Counted from the stretch's first letter, positions 1 to 10,621 are shown. The stretch: 64,000 nucleotides of DNA from Diphasiastrum complanatum (GCA_029204225.1 CM055110.1:46662403-46726402), one strand, 5' to 3'. Numbers and translations: made by a program. Notes: generated from the letters alone by a model not told the origin.

Positions 1-230
1 TAATACTTAAGTTAGATGAGTCAAAAATAGTTAAAGGGTACAATATGGACAGGGTTAGTATAACTCTCATGAATGGTGCATTTGGACAATCAATCAATTT
101 AAGTTCAGTGTCTAGTCAAAAAACGATATCTGGTGGTTGGCAGCTTTCTAGGTATTTTCACTCATTCATGAATGAAATAAGATTAGAATTTTCGATTAGA
201 TTAATTAACAATATTTATGATCAAACTAAA
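1..230 (+). pseudogene. U1 family copy 1 (unassigned transposase-like gene), 3' part of one exon
   Basis: Bases 8-151 read as a KLDESK-x-VKG block followed by DRVSITLMNG and then GGWQL, ending at a GT donor (152-153). The same blocks in the same order, ending at the same donor, occur in three other places in this window (about 7280, 28170 and 19480 on the minus strand). The copy enters from outside the window and its next exon is absent: beyond about 230 the sequence is unrelated and leads into a minus-strand Copia. No catalytic function can be assigned from this piece alone. The identity of the fragment rests entirely on comparison with copies 2-4. Confidence 0.6.
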
Positions 231-379
231 TAGCAATCAGAGTGAAGGAGTTTCACCTCTCAAATCTAAAAGAGAGAGCCATTTCCTTTGTATTGGATCT
301 TCATCTTCTCATCTTCCTAATAAAACTCTGATAGTTTCATTTTCGAATCACTTGTTGATTTGTGAATCTAATAGTATAT

Positions 380-2445
380 ATAAGCAGCTATTCCATTGTG
401 CTGAGGTGTGTAAGATGCAGTCTTTGTATGCATAATACCTCGATCAGTACAATAAGCTTTGAATTTGTTGAAAATGTACTCACCTCCATGATCTGTGCAA
501 ATTTGCTTCAGCTTATTGCTTGTCTGCTTCTCAGCCCAATTCGTATACTCAACGAATTTCTTGAAAGCTTCAGATTTAGTACGAATAAAGTATACCACAG
601 CGAACTTGCTGAAGTCATCAATAAACATAATGAAGTACTTTGCATCACCCAACGACAATACTCTGAATGGTCCACAAATATCTGAATGCACAATTTTCAG
701 TACCTTAGTTGCTTTATAAACATCCTTACTGAAAGGTATTCTAGTCATCTTGCCTTTAAGACAAGATTCGCAGGTAGTTTGAATATTCCTACTTTTGATT
801 TCGACTCCTTGAATTCTCTGACTTTTGTTGGCTTGTTACAAGGCTTCTATGTTCATGTGACATAGCCTCTTGTGCCACAGTACATCTGTCGACTCCTGAG
901 TTTGATTGACTTGTTCGATTCTTGTTCGAATGTTCAGGTGATATACATTTCCTTCTCTGTTGCCTTTAGCAATCAGGTTATCAGAATATTTCTCGAACAG
1001 TTTACAAGAGTACTTCGTGAAGGTTACTGACATGCCTGTATCGACTATCTTAGCTATAGATAGAAGATCTTTATCAAGAGTAGGGACATAGAAAACTTCC
1101 TTGAGTTTCTTGTCACCCTGATTCGTGTCCAGCCATAGTACACCAGTTCCATCAACCGCGTGTTTAGAACCATCTCCAAGTATTACAAATCTTGAATTGT
1201 TCGTCTTCTTGTACTCAGACAATATTTGTTTCGAGGAAACAAAATGTGAGGTGGCTCCCGAATCAAGTACTACTTCTCGTATTGAATTAGATGAACATCA
1301 TTAAAAAAAAAAAACATAGGTTGCTAAGTTCCTTGTTGTTCTGTCTTCTGCTGCTCTAGAGCATTTTGCTTTGTCTTTGACATAGTTTGAATATGAAGGT
1401 TCGCTTCGATTCTATTCCTTTTTGTTTTTGGGATTTTGATAACAGTCTACTGCTGCATGACCCCGTCTATGACAATGAATACATTCAATCTTTGGATTTA
1501 ACCAACACTTTTCTTCTGTGTGACCTGATCTTTTGCATCTGTTGCAGATCTTCTTATCACCAGAATTCTTCTGTTGTTTTCTAGATTGCTGTTCATTTGT
1601 CTTTGACTCATTCTTTTCTCTTAAACTTAGACTTCTTAGAAGATTTATTCTTCTAGGTAAATAGAGCATTTTCAGAATCACCATTATCGTCATAGCATTC
1701 ACGAGCTTCTGATTCCTCCTTAACTCCGTCCATTGCCTTTTGAAGTGTCATTGTCGCATCTTTTGCCAATAAGATGCGAGTTGTGTGGAATGACTTGGGT
1801 AGGGCACGGAGAAAATAACTAAGCTGCTTTTCCTTAGAAATTTTTTGCACCAAAATTCTGCAAGGAAATAAACAGATATCTAATCTTTCACATGAATGTG
1901 TTCAGGTCTTTGCCATCCCACTGTAGGTAAGTTAATTGGTCTTCCAAGAACATGATCTGATTATGAGATCGAGTCTCATTCTTGGTTTGCAATTCTTCCC
2001 ATAAATCCTTCGCGTTTGAAATTGATGTAAGATCTAGCATTATATTGTCATGCATTGAAGACGCAATAATTGTTATAGCTTTGTCATTTTTCAAACTCCA
2101 TTCTCGAAGTTCTTTGCTAGGAGTAGCTAAAAGCTTCTCCTCAATTGGTTTTACCCATTGCCATAGACCTTCGCCCTTCAACAAGAGAGAAGTCTTATTT
2201 CCAAATCCAGTAGTTTGAATCTTCTGGATCCAAAATCGTAGTGATCTTAGCCTGGATATTAATGATCGACAACATCTTCTAATTCTGAATAACCTCCAGA
2301 CAACGGCTTGCTGATAGATGTTTGAAGAATGCTGAGAGGGAGATACCACTGGATCGACTCTGATTCATTCTGATATCAATGTATCAACTTTGAATCTGTA
2401 TATTCTAACCTCACTATATCAGATTTAATTCTGTATGCTCTGATA
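380..2445 (-). mobile_element. Ty1/Copia retrotransposon (Copia-B), 5' half, truncated in integrase
   Basis: Read on the minus strand from 2349 downward: gag of the UBN2 type (1653-2349), two CCHC zinc knuckles (C-x2-C-x4-H-x4-C, 1412-1640), the aspartic protease motif LDSGATSHF (about 1240-1280), the GAG-pre-integrase block ending LWHKRLCHMN (836-1222) and the integrase core with HSDICGPF, FIDDFSKF and DHGGEY (380-748). Gag and integrase lie in several frames with stops, so the element is dead. Integrase stops right after PQHNG at about 385. RT and RNase H are missing. The protein is related to, but clearly distinct from, the Copia-A copies at 39.1, 57.6 and 63 kb. Confidence 0.9.
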
Positions 2446-2448
2446 CCA
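2437..2448 (-). other. Primer binding site (initiator tRNA-Met type) of Copia-B
   Basis: The minus strand reads TGGTATCAGAGC, the usual plant Copia primer binding site. It lies between the LTR-like sequence above 2449 and the gag reading frame starting near 2349, which fixes the orientation of the element. Confidence 0.85.
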
Positions 2449-3300
2449 TTTTAGGAAAAATAGTAATTATTCCTTCCACAGAGAATACGATTAAAGTTTG
2501 AATAAATCAAACTAATATCAATGTCTCCAATCAGGGTTGTATTTGATCTATGTACTAATAGGACAATATTAGTTCTGATTGAATATGCATGCGGAAATTA
2601 TGTGCGGAAGTAAGAGACAACTTAAGACAATTTTAGAGAATTAGAACTATTGATCAAAAATCGAATTTATAATTCTGAATCTGATTCAGTATATATCTTT
2701 TACTGTCTTATCTCGTTGTTGTGTCTATGATTGAATGAGTTAGTACAACGAGTAGTGCACATGTATTTATATTGCTACAGGACAGGTCTTTTGGCCTTTC
2801 ATTTATAGGTCTTTTGGCCTTTCAATTCTGTAACAATAGATCTAACCATTTACGATGGTTGATATTCAAATAGACGCTTCGTTTTCAAGGTCGAATAATT
2901 TTTGTTCTCGAATATTTCGCGACAGTCTATCTCTTCTACTTAGCTTTGCGTTTCGTGAATTATTTGTGACAATTGACAATTTTTGAGCTTGAAGTAGAAT
3001 CCAAAACATTTCGTGAATTGTTCGTGACAATTTTGCGACATTTGAGGTTTGAACAGGTGACAGAATATTTTTGCGACAAGATTCTGTTCGCAAATCTTTT
3101 GAGTTTCAACAAGAAAGCCACGAGCTTCTATAGGTAACTGTTTTGCAAATCTTTCGAGTTGACTACAAGACAAAGTTTGCGAATCGTTTGAGGTTGATTA
3201 TGGATAAAAATGTTTCGAGTTCACGTTTGTTTCTTATCCTTTGTAAAGTAAAATACGTGCTTTGTTAGTAATATCAAGATTTGTTTGATTAGTTGTTTAC
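2449..3300 (-). repeat. Copia-B 5' LTR (outer end not defined)
   Basis: This non-coding AT-rich stretch follows directly above the primer binding site, where a minus-strand 5' LTR must lie. It contains several degenerate copies of a motif around TCGTGAACAATT/TTGCGACA between 2890 and 3200, similar in style to the Copia-A LTR. The outer edge could not be fixed because no second LTR remains in the window. Confidence 0.6.
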
Positions 3301-3339
3301 AGATAATCAACAATTTTGATAGCATATTAAATGGATCAG

Positions 3340-3965
3340 AGAATGAGGATCAGCTCTAGCATAGGAGAATGTATCATCTGAACATGAGGAGCCTGTATGA
3401 CATGTGCAAGAAAGACATAGTCACAGGTCTAAAGATATCAAGATCCGATACTGAGTTCTGTGAAGCCTGTCAGAAAGGCAAACAACATCAGAATCCATTC
3501 ACACAAGGGAAGAAGAGCTAAAGAAGTTCTTGAGCTCGTCCACTCTGATTTTTGTGGACCGATGAAAATGGATTCACTCTCAAGATTGAGGTATTTCTTG
3601 ACGTTCATAGATGATTACAACCGAATGACTATGATCTACTACCTAAAGAAAAATTCTAAAGTGTTTGACTCTTTCAAGAAGTTCATGGCATTTGCAGAGA
3701 GACACACCTCAAAGAAGATTCAAATCATCAGATCTGACAATGGAGGTGAGTACATAACAAAGAATTTTTAAAATTCTGCCAAGAACAGAGGATAGAGCAT
3801 TAGTTCACTCCTGCATACACACCAGAATATAATGGTGTCACAGAAAGAAGAAACATAACGCTATTCGAAGGAGCCAGATGCATGATGGCACAGGCTCAAT
3901 TGCCAAGTCAATTTTGGGCTGAGGCAATAGAGCGCTGGAAAACAAGACACCATACAAAATGTGGA
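3340..3965 (+). pseudogene. Copia integrase fragment (GAG-pre-integrase and rve core)
   Basis: The plus strand reads RMYHLNMRSLYD, then a CEACQKGK zinc-like segment, HSDFCGPM, FIDDYNRM and RSDNGGEY, the typical order of the Copia integrase zinc region and catalytic core (first two acidic residues visible). The frame breaks after about 3771 and continues through EGARCMMAQ to NKTPYKMWIGR, ending at 3965. There it is fused without spacing to Gypsy sequence that reads PMTK-like residues, so the junction is a recombination or insertion breakpoint. No gag, protease or RT of this element remains. Confidence 0.85.
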
Positions 3966-5112
3966 TAGGTAGGACCAATGACGAAGAGACAAGCAAAGCA
4001 ACATTACAATACGGTCCTGAAATGAAAAAAATCATCTCAAAAAGTTGATTCTAAGAATGTACCACCTTTAATGGATAAAGAAAAAGGGAAGACCAAGGAT
4101 GATTCTTCAAGTCAAAGTTCTCGCAAGAAATCACCATCAAAGAAGTCATGACCTTCAGAGAAGGGCACATCTTCAAGAAAGTCATCACCTCCACGATCGA
4201 TTCTTGCCAAGAAAGCTAAATGAAGATCCCAGATCAATCCTTATAAAAAAGAACAATTATAAGAAGTCCAGCATGATATGTCCGAGCATTTCAAATGCTA
4301 TACTTTGGATGATGTTGTGATTTTGTTAGCAAGAACCAGAGAAAGTTCCAAAGACTCAAGAAGTTTTCAATGGACCAGCTAGGACACAACCCATGAATCT
4401 TGCTGAACCAAGAGAACTAGAGAAAATTGTGCAAGTTGGAACGCAACTTACAAACGATTTCAAGTGTTAAGGAAGTTATTGATCAAGTATCAAGACTGTT
4501 TTGCTTGGACGAATAAAGATCTAAAAGGGATACCTACATCGGTTATTGAGCATACAATACCCTTGATGCTTGATTCAGTTCCAAAGGTCATATGATTTTA
4601 TCGTTGTAATTCAAACGTTAATGAACTTATAAAGAAAGAGCTACAAAGATTACTTGAAGCCGACTTTATTTACAAAATCGAACATACAGAATGAGTTTCT
4701 CCAATTGTTGTCGTTCCTAAGAAGAGTGGGAAGATGAGAATTTGCGTGAATCTCAAAGCTTTGAACAAAGTGACATGGAAGGATCACTTTTTGTTACCCT
4801 TTACTAAAAGCATAAAAAATGGACCACCTTGCTGGAGTGGAAGCCTACAATTTTTTGGATGGATTTAGTGGATACAACCAAGTCAAAATTGCTCCTACAG
4901 ATCGTCTTAAAACAAATTTTGCAACAGAAAATAGAACTTATGCTTATAATGTTATGTCGTTTGGACTTTGCAATGCACCTAGTTCATCTCAAAGAGTCAT
5001 GCAAGTCGCCTTAAAGACTACTTGCAAAAATTCCTTGAAATCTACTTGGATGATCTCAAAGTCCATAGTGCCGATACAGACCACTTGAATTGTTTGGAGA
5101 AAGTATTTCATT
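3965..5112 (+). mobile_element. Ty3/Gypsy fragment, copy 1 (pol, up to the RT palm)
   Basis: Stop-interrupted plus-strand frames carry DCFAW-x-NKDLKGIP (about 4495-4540), VSPIVVVPKKSGKMRICV (about 4695-4750), FLDGFSGYNQ (about 4850-4880), MSFGLCNAPSS (about 4955-4990) and LEIYLDDLKVHS (about 5035-5070). These are reverse transcriptase motifs of Gypsy type, with YLDD in place of the usual Y-x-DD. The piece is 80-90% alike by eye to 14409-15490, so both derive from one family. Many stops and frameshifts show it is dead. RNase H and integrase are absent after 5112. Confidence 0.88.
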
Positions 5113-5340
5113 AGGGGAAATATGGGCTCAAAATGGGCCCTTTAAGAAATTTCACTTTAGAGAGAGGTTACGTAGAGAGAGAATGCAAACCGGTAACTTC
5201 TGGTCGCCGTTTTCCGAGTTCTGGCCTTGCCCGACGTTTAACTAGTATGCTTAACTTTAGACAATAGTTAGTTTAGCATGAGATGTAATAACTTCTCTTT
5301 ATGCTCGTTCCAAAATTCGGGACTAGAGCTTTATGACTAA
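5113..5340. other. Stretch without recognised gene
   Basis: No open frame with recognisable motifs and no LTR or TIR pairing was found. The short segment at 5120-5155 contains a GGGCTC/GGGCCC-rich patch. It separates the Gypsy remnant from U1 copy 2. Confidence 0.5.
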
Positions 5341-6155
5341 AAATCTTGGTGTGCTCAATGCAAAAACTGAAGTGGGAGAGGCAAAACTTTTGAAATCACT
5401 GTATGCTTATAGTGAAATATGAGACGGGACGATTTTTCAATGCGACATAAACATTACAAAAGTAAGGAATGCTAGATCTATTCATATTGATTTAATGTAA
5501 GAGGTTCATTTACATGATTGTAGCTTTAACAATGGCAATGTTCCATTTGCATGTTGCTCTTTCGATGGAATGCACTCCAATTATTAAGAAAAATGCAAAA
5601 GTTGTAGAAAATGCTACAACAATAGTTAGAGAATTGAGAATGAATAATAATATGAATGTAGATTTGTGGGTGGATGGATCAATTTATTCTAATGATCCAG
5701 CTACCAATTTGTGTCCAGATTTTAAGTCCGTAACTCATCTTCTCAGATATGTATGTGAAGGAAATAGCGGATTACTTGGATATTGTCAAAGGTCGCGTGA
5801 TATTGGAATGCATAGCATATCTTATCTGAATCAACAATTACAGTTTGCTAATCAACAATTGCAACGTGCAAATCAACAATTGCTTCATTATGTGCAACAC
5901 ACTAGTGTTGAAAACAATGCACTCAAGAATGCTATGTCAGAGTTGAATGCTACTGTCACTACTCTTCGAGGATCAAACCAAGAAATATTTCGAATCCATG
6001 GAAAAGTTGCGATCCAAGAGTTTAAAATTCGCTATTGATCTAAAAGCTATCAATAAGGCAATGATGAAGAGGAAAAGAAAGAGAGTACCGATGGAGAATA
6101 TTGATGACCTATCTACACATAGCGGCAATCAGAAAACAAGTATCCGAGCATTCAA

Positions 6156-6274
6156 GTATGTTGTCATCTAAACTGTTTATTTGATTTGTATATTTCATTT
6201 AAGTTTGATTTGCACTTGATAACGTGGATTATTTATTTATTAAATATAATTTGAGTTTCATATGTTTGTTGCAG
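6156..6274 (+). other. Predicted intron in U1 copy 2
   Basis: A GTATG donor follows the frame that ends ...IRAF-K, and TTTGTTGCAG precedes the next block. The 119 bases between are AT-rich with a T-rich 3' end, as in plant introns. This is a prediction from splice signals and coding potential on either side. Confidence 0.5.
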
Positions 6275-6683
6275 ATCATGTTTGGTGGCAAAGAACTATT
6301 TAACGATCGTTCATGCATTGGATCATCTTTAAATGAAAAATGAAATTGTAGAGACTGTTTTGATTAAGGTTCAATCATACTTGGATGCGAATGTGATACA
6401 AGGTGCATGTGATGTATCTGGAATTAGCAAAAATGCTTATTCTACTTTTTTTAGAATAGTTAAAGAAGCTTTTTCCCAAGTGATGGTGAAGAAAATTAAT
6501 CTTCCGCATCCATATCGGGTAAGATTAGCTAGAAATTTTTATAATGACGGAATGTTCAAAGTAGTTGGCCAACCACTTCATATAACTGAATTATACAAAT
6601 CAGAATATGGTGAGCTTAATTACAACAATTGCAATAATATTTTCCTTGATATTGAAAATGTTTTAAAATACATTATAGCTTGA

Positions 6684-6895
6684 TACTCAAGATCCATTGC
6701 TTGGATCCACTCCTCTTCTTTTCTTGCTTGATCTACACTTGTAGCTCATCCAAAGAGGTTAGGAAAGCAACATAATTTCCATAAACTACTTGCTTACCTT
6801 TTTGATCATATGTGAGCCTTGAAGGTACTTGTCTTTCTCTTGATGTTCTCCTTGGCTTTTGACTTGATGAAGATCCATCATCATCACCATCAAGA
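6684..6895 (-). pseudogene. Copia fragment just upstream of RT (minus strand)
   Basis: The minus strand reads RERQVPSRLTYDQKGKQV, then VYGNYVAFLTSLDE and KQWILS. This is the linker before Copia reverse transcriptase, ending where the RT begins (QAMDLEY-type). It abuts a plus-strand Copia RNase H tail at 6896, so the two pieces are joined head to head. Confidence 0.75.
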
Positions 6896-7084
6896 AGCAA
6901 GCACATAGAAGTGGCACACCATTTTGTGAGATAAAAGCTTATTGGAGGAGAAATCTATTTGGAGCATGTCAACTCGTCCTTTTGTATTGCCGATCTACTC
7001 ACCAAGCCTTTGAGCAAAAGTGCTTTCATCAAGCATAGATCTAATCTTGGAGTTATATCAAGATCAATGCTCAACTCTTCATAG
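6896..7084 (+). pseudogene. Copia RNase H C-terminus
   Basis: The plus strand reads HHFVR, GGEIYLEHV, IADLLTKPLSK and FIKHRSNLGV, ending with a stop at about 7084. This is the standard C-terminal tail of a Copia polyprotein. The purine-rich TTAGGAGGAG at about 7092-7101 follows as a polypurine tract before the LTR. Confidence 0.88.
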
Positions 7085-7098
7085 ATAATTTTTTAGGA

Positions 7099-7240
7099 GG
7101 AGTGTGAAGAATTGAAAAAGATTATCTATGTTAGATATAGGGGTCTTATGTTTTTTACATCAAGCATCTAGGTGTAGGATGTTGATAGGAATAAATTTGG
7201 CATAGATGGCAAATTATGCATTTCCACTTGTAATGCCACC
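7099..7240 (+). repeat. Copia 3' LTR, 5' part only
   Basis: It begins TGTGAAGAATTG right after the polypurine tract and continues with a GATATAGGGGTCT...GGTGTAGGATGTTGATAGG segment. The same segments occur in the minus-strand LTR at 8712-9444, so the two are the same LTR family. It is cut off near 7240, where U1 coding sequence resumes. Confidence 0.75.
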
Positions 7241-8240
7241 TATAAACTAGACGAACATCAAGTAAATGGAAAGATCATTATTGTAATAAAATTGGATGAA
7301 TTTGAAATAATCAAGGGTTAGAAGTTGAAACGTGTGAGTGTCACTTTGATGAACAAAATTTCAGATACAGATGATCGAACGTTTAGTGTTCAACCGGAAA
7401 ATCACATATGGTGGTTGGCGGCATTCCAGGTATACATTCCAATTTTCATTTAGAATATCTATATTAACAATTCATACCTTGCCAGTTTTTATTGACATGT
7501 CATGCATTATTTGATTCTCTACAGGTCTTGAAAGAGGACCATAAAATACTATCATGGATATTTTCAAGAACAAATTATGGCGAGATTATAAAGAGACATT
7601 TGGAGGGTGAGAAATTTACAGTCGAAAACCATGGAAGTTTTCAAATTCAATGGCACCTTGCAAGGGATTTGAAAACATTAAAATGTATGTATAATGTCTC
7701 TCATGGGGCAACATCAAAGCATCCATGTCTTTATTGCATGAAGGATTGCTACAATATGAATTTGGGACGATCAACAAACACTAGCCCAACACGAGAAGCT
7801 GAAGATCCAAATATGAAAAGTGTTCTGCCAATTCCATTAAAATATGTTCACATATCCACATTGCATGCTGAGGTTTGTATTATTGAAAAACTAATTTACC
7901 TGCATATTCTACTAGGATGGAATCATAAACCAGAGTTAGTGGCTAAAGCAGCAATTAGGAGGTTGGAAATAGTTCTGTCAAATGTAGGACTACATAGAGG
8001 GGAATGTCACGATTGAAAAAAGTGATAGACTCTCCGGAAAAAAAAGAAACATTCCTAATAAGCCATCAATTGGAGCTGCTAAAGCAAGAAGATTCTTATT
8101 AAATCACACATGCAAAGAATCAAGTGTCAGATACAAAATTTGGAGAGAAATTTTTCAAGCCACACGAACATTGGAAGGAAGTAATCGAGATACTGATTTG
8201 ATGGCCATAATGACAGTGGTTGCATATGGATTATAAGATG

Positions 8241-8421
8241 AATGATATATACAAATCTCATTATTTTGAAAGTTTTTCAAATAATGAGATAGAGAAACAT
8301 TTGTTCTCCCAACTGTACACCTCAGACGCCTTCATGTCTCATACCAAAGGCATCTATTTCAATAACATCCTGTAAACGAGAAAGAAAATAAATCTAGAAT
8401 GATACATAACACTGCAAACTC
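8241..8421. other. 3' flank of U1 copy 2, nothing recognised
   Basis: No frame with family motifs, no terminal repeats and no RNA gene seen. Confidence 0.4.
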
Positions 8422-8526
8422 AATAAGAAAACTGAACAATATCAATACCAATAAGAAATAAGAAAACTGAACAATATCAATATCAATAAAAAATAAGAAA
8501 ACTGAACAATATCAATACCAATATAA
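8422..8526. repeat. 35-bp tandem repeat, three units
   Basis: The unit starting AATAAGAAAACTGAACAATA begins at 8422, 8457 and 8492, an exact 35-base period. The units differ by only a few bases (for example TATCAATACC/TATCAATATC). It forms the 3' end of the minus-strand frame 8442-8711. Confidence 0.9.
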
Positions 8527-8711
8527 TATCTACTTACCAGATCATAATCATCGTAATCAACGACGTTTGCTCTGCTGATGTCATGTCCTCCAATGGCCTC
8601 TACATTTTCGGAGGAGATATATCTAGTCCTAGGGGGATATCTTTTTTGAAATTCCTCCTCTGTAGGCAAAGTTTTTTCATAGGATTTAGATTTTTCAATC
8701 ATGGCCTCCAA
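8442..8711 (-). pseudogene. Hypothetical minus-strand coding fragment downstream of an LTR insertion
   Basis: An 89-codon open frame reads KSYEKTLPTEEEF, then NVVDYDDYDLVS, then runs into the tandem repeat as a hydrophobic tail. The larger minus-strand ORF at 9519-10343 contains NYQKTLP and DIVDYSYDDLES in the same order. The two pieces may therefore be a duplicated exon, or halves of one gene separated by the LTR at 8712-9444. No known domain is recognised. Expression and the true start are unknown. Confidence 0.3.
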
Positions 8712-9444
8712 TGTTGAATTTCACACGTGTGGACTGTCCACTACATGTACTTGTGATTTCCTAAGGTGTGTAGATGCACCAAGATCAAGACTAGATTGAG
8801 ATTCAAGATCTATCTTTGATTCTATGGCAAAAACACACTACTACATGCATTCAATCACTTCCAACTCTCACTCACACGTGTGGGAAGTGTTCCAAAAGTA
8901 TTCTAAGTAAAAACAAGCTGCTCTCCTCGAGTAGAGAGAGAAAAACCATCATGAGCTCTCGGGTAGAGAGAGAAAGCTAGAAATTCAATGACACTCAAAA
9001 TCCACTCAATCTCAAAATCAATTAGATCCAAAAGGAGGAGTACAATGATACTAATAGATTCATGAGCTACCACTATGCTTAACTATGATTGGATCACACT
9101 TTGCCACCTCTTAATCCTATTGGACCATTGATCCATGCACCTCTAAATTCTATTGGACTATATTCAAGCACACCTCAATTTTCTATTGGACCTCACAAGG
9201 TTCCACCTCTAAATCCTATTGGACCTCTTAAGCTTCATCAAACAAAAGCATGACACTTGTCTACACTCTAATTGGCACAAGTTTGGCTCTATTTTGGCTC
9301 AATATTGGCATTACAAGTGGAAATGGATAATTTGCCATCTATGCCAAATTTGACCCTATCAACATCCTACACCTAAATGCTTGACTATGAAATTCTATGA
9401 GACCCCTATATCAAACATTTTGATTTACTTTACAATTCTCCACA
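8712..9444 (-). repeat. Copia solo LTR (minus strand)
   Basis: On the minus strand it starts TGTGGAGAATTG and ends ...GTGTGAAATTCAACA, giving TG...CA ends over 733 bases. Internal segments match the plus-strand LTR at 7099-7240. Related segments also occur at about 29993-30155. Neither a polypurine tract nor a primer site with coding sequence follows on either side, so it is best read as a solo LTR. I did not find a clean target-site duplication. Confidence 0.7.
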
Positions 9445-9518
9445 CGTGGGAACATCCTCCACAAATGTGAGATTCACTTACAAACTTCTATCATAAAAAA
9501 TACCAAGCTAGATTTTTG

Positions 9519-10343
9519 TCAATTTCTCACATCCAAGGCCCCATTGCCAGATTTCCAATTGCCATCTTTATCATCATCTATCTCACTTTCAAGGTCATCA
9601 TATGAGTAATCAACAATGTCAAAAAATTCTGATAATTTTTGAGCAAAACTTGAGAGGATTTTATCCTCTCTCAAATTCAATACATTTTCTATATCATTAA
9701 ATGAAATATAACATTCACTATTTATAAAATATAAAGGAACATCGAGTAGAGTTAACTGATTAACAGGAGATGCAGATGGAAGAGAATCAGAGAGGATTAT
9801 AGAACGAGGGAGAGTTTTTTGATAATTTGAAGCCATAGAAGCTTCAGCTTCAACCCCTATATCAGTATCTGCATCATTTACATCAACTGGAGCAGGTGCA
9901 GATCCTTGAATCAATGGAACAGTTGAAGATTCAACAGACTCATCATCTATAATTTCAGCAGATATGTAGAAGACAAAAGCCATTCCTTTGATTAGAAGGC
10001 AACATATTCTTTTGTGGACATCATAGTATATATTTCTTTTGAAATGGTCATGTAGGTTAGAGTACTTTGTATCGTGTTTATGCTTAGAGGATGGTTGGAA
10101 ATGTACAAGGTCCTGAAAATGAACGAAACAAAAATTATCTATATCCAAAACATGAGTAATAATAATCTGAGAAAAATTATCAAGATAAAAAATTAAATTA
10201 TAACGATTCTCATAAACTAGCTTATTGATATTGAAGAGAGCAAAAAAAATACTAGCAAAATACTCTAATTTGTCAGACAAAATGTTACTGGCATTACAAA
10301 AATCCATAAGTTTGTCATCTGAGGCCATAGAGGAACTAGCCAT
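9519..10343 (-). CDS. Hypothetical protein, 274 codons, no known domain
   Basis: This is an uninterrupted frame beginning MASSSMASDDKLMDFCNAS. Residues 1-130 look like ordinary folded protein rich in F, Y, I and H. Residues 140-170 are acidic with PAPVDV, and the C-terminus has an acidic patch (SEIDDDKDG). No domain family, signal peptide or clear membrane segment is recognised. The start at 10343 is the first ATG of the frame. About 275 bases upstream on the same strand lie ATTGG and TATAAATA (10624-10637), a plausible core promoter. The C-terminal KTLP and DYSYDDL motifs recur in 8442-8711. It could be a true lineage-specific gene or transposon accessory gene truncated by the LTR. Codon use is AT-biased like the surroundings. 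Confidence 0.4.
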   Translation of the reverse strand: MASSSMASDDKLMDFCNASNILSDKLEYFASIFFALFNINKLVYENRYNLIFYLDNFSQIIITHVLDIDNFCFVHFQDLVHFQPSSKHKHDTKYSNLHDHFKRNIYYDVHKRICCLLIKGMAFVFYISAEIIDDESVESSTVPLIQGSAPAPVDVNDADTDIGVEAEASMASNYQKTLPRSIILSDSLPSASPVNQLTLLDVPLYFINSECYISFNDIENVLNLREDKILSSFAQKLSEFFDIVDYSYDDLESEIDDDKDGNWKSGNGALDVRN

Positions 10344-10621
10344 ATTGAATCCAGTATTGGTTCAATGCGACAGTTAAATATCGGTAGAGGAATAAAGAAA
10401 AGTGCATGCGCTGATCCGATATGATAAGGCCGAGAATGAAATTTTCCGAAAAACACTCGTCAGAAGTGGCTGATATCGATTCAGCGCGCCTGAATGAATA
10501 TGAGCATGCACAACAAGGGATGGCGCGCGTCGATTCGATATCGCAAGAATGAAAAAAAACAAGAAGGCTAGAGAGTTCAGAATAAAAGATCACGGAATCG
10601 AAATATGGAAAGTCGGGCACA

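Larger units (their letters stand above)
5340..8240 (+). pseudogene. U1 family copy 2 (the fullest copy): unassigned, intron-containing, transposase-like gene
   Basis: Visible pieces are: a coiled-coil exon (5514-6155) with three NQQL-type heptads at about residues 104-125 and a basic KRKRKR cluster; an intron (6156-6274, GT..AG); an exon with SGISKNAYSTFFRIVKEAF and YNNCNNIFLDIENVL (6275-6683); a Copia insertion (6684-7240); an exon with KLDEFEIIKG and VSVTLMN ending at the donor (7241-7429); an intron (7430-7524); and a terminal exon (7525-8235) with WHLARDLKTLKCMYN, HPCLYC, TLHAEVCIIEKLIYLH and GAAKARRFLLNH. Stops at about 6332, 7320 and 8016 and a frameshift near 5990 show decay. The C-x2-C pair and the LH-rich block recall RNase-H-fold DDE transposases that carry a zinc insertion, but I could not name the superfamily. 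Copies 1, 3 and 4 share blocks and intron position. Confidence 0.6.

Noticed and set aside
5340-8240. Calling U1 a RAG1, Transib or Kolobok transposase
   Set aside because: Only layout similarity is visible (GDLK, C-x2-C, LH-rich block); catalytic triad and terminal repeats could not be established.
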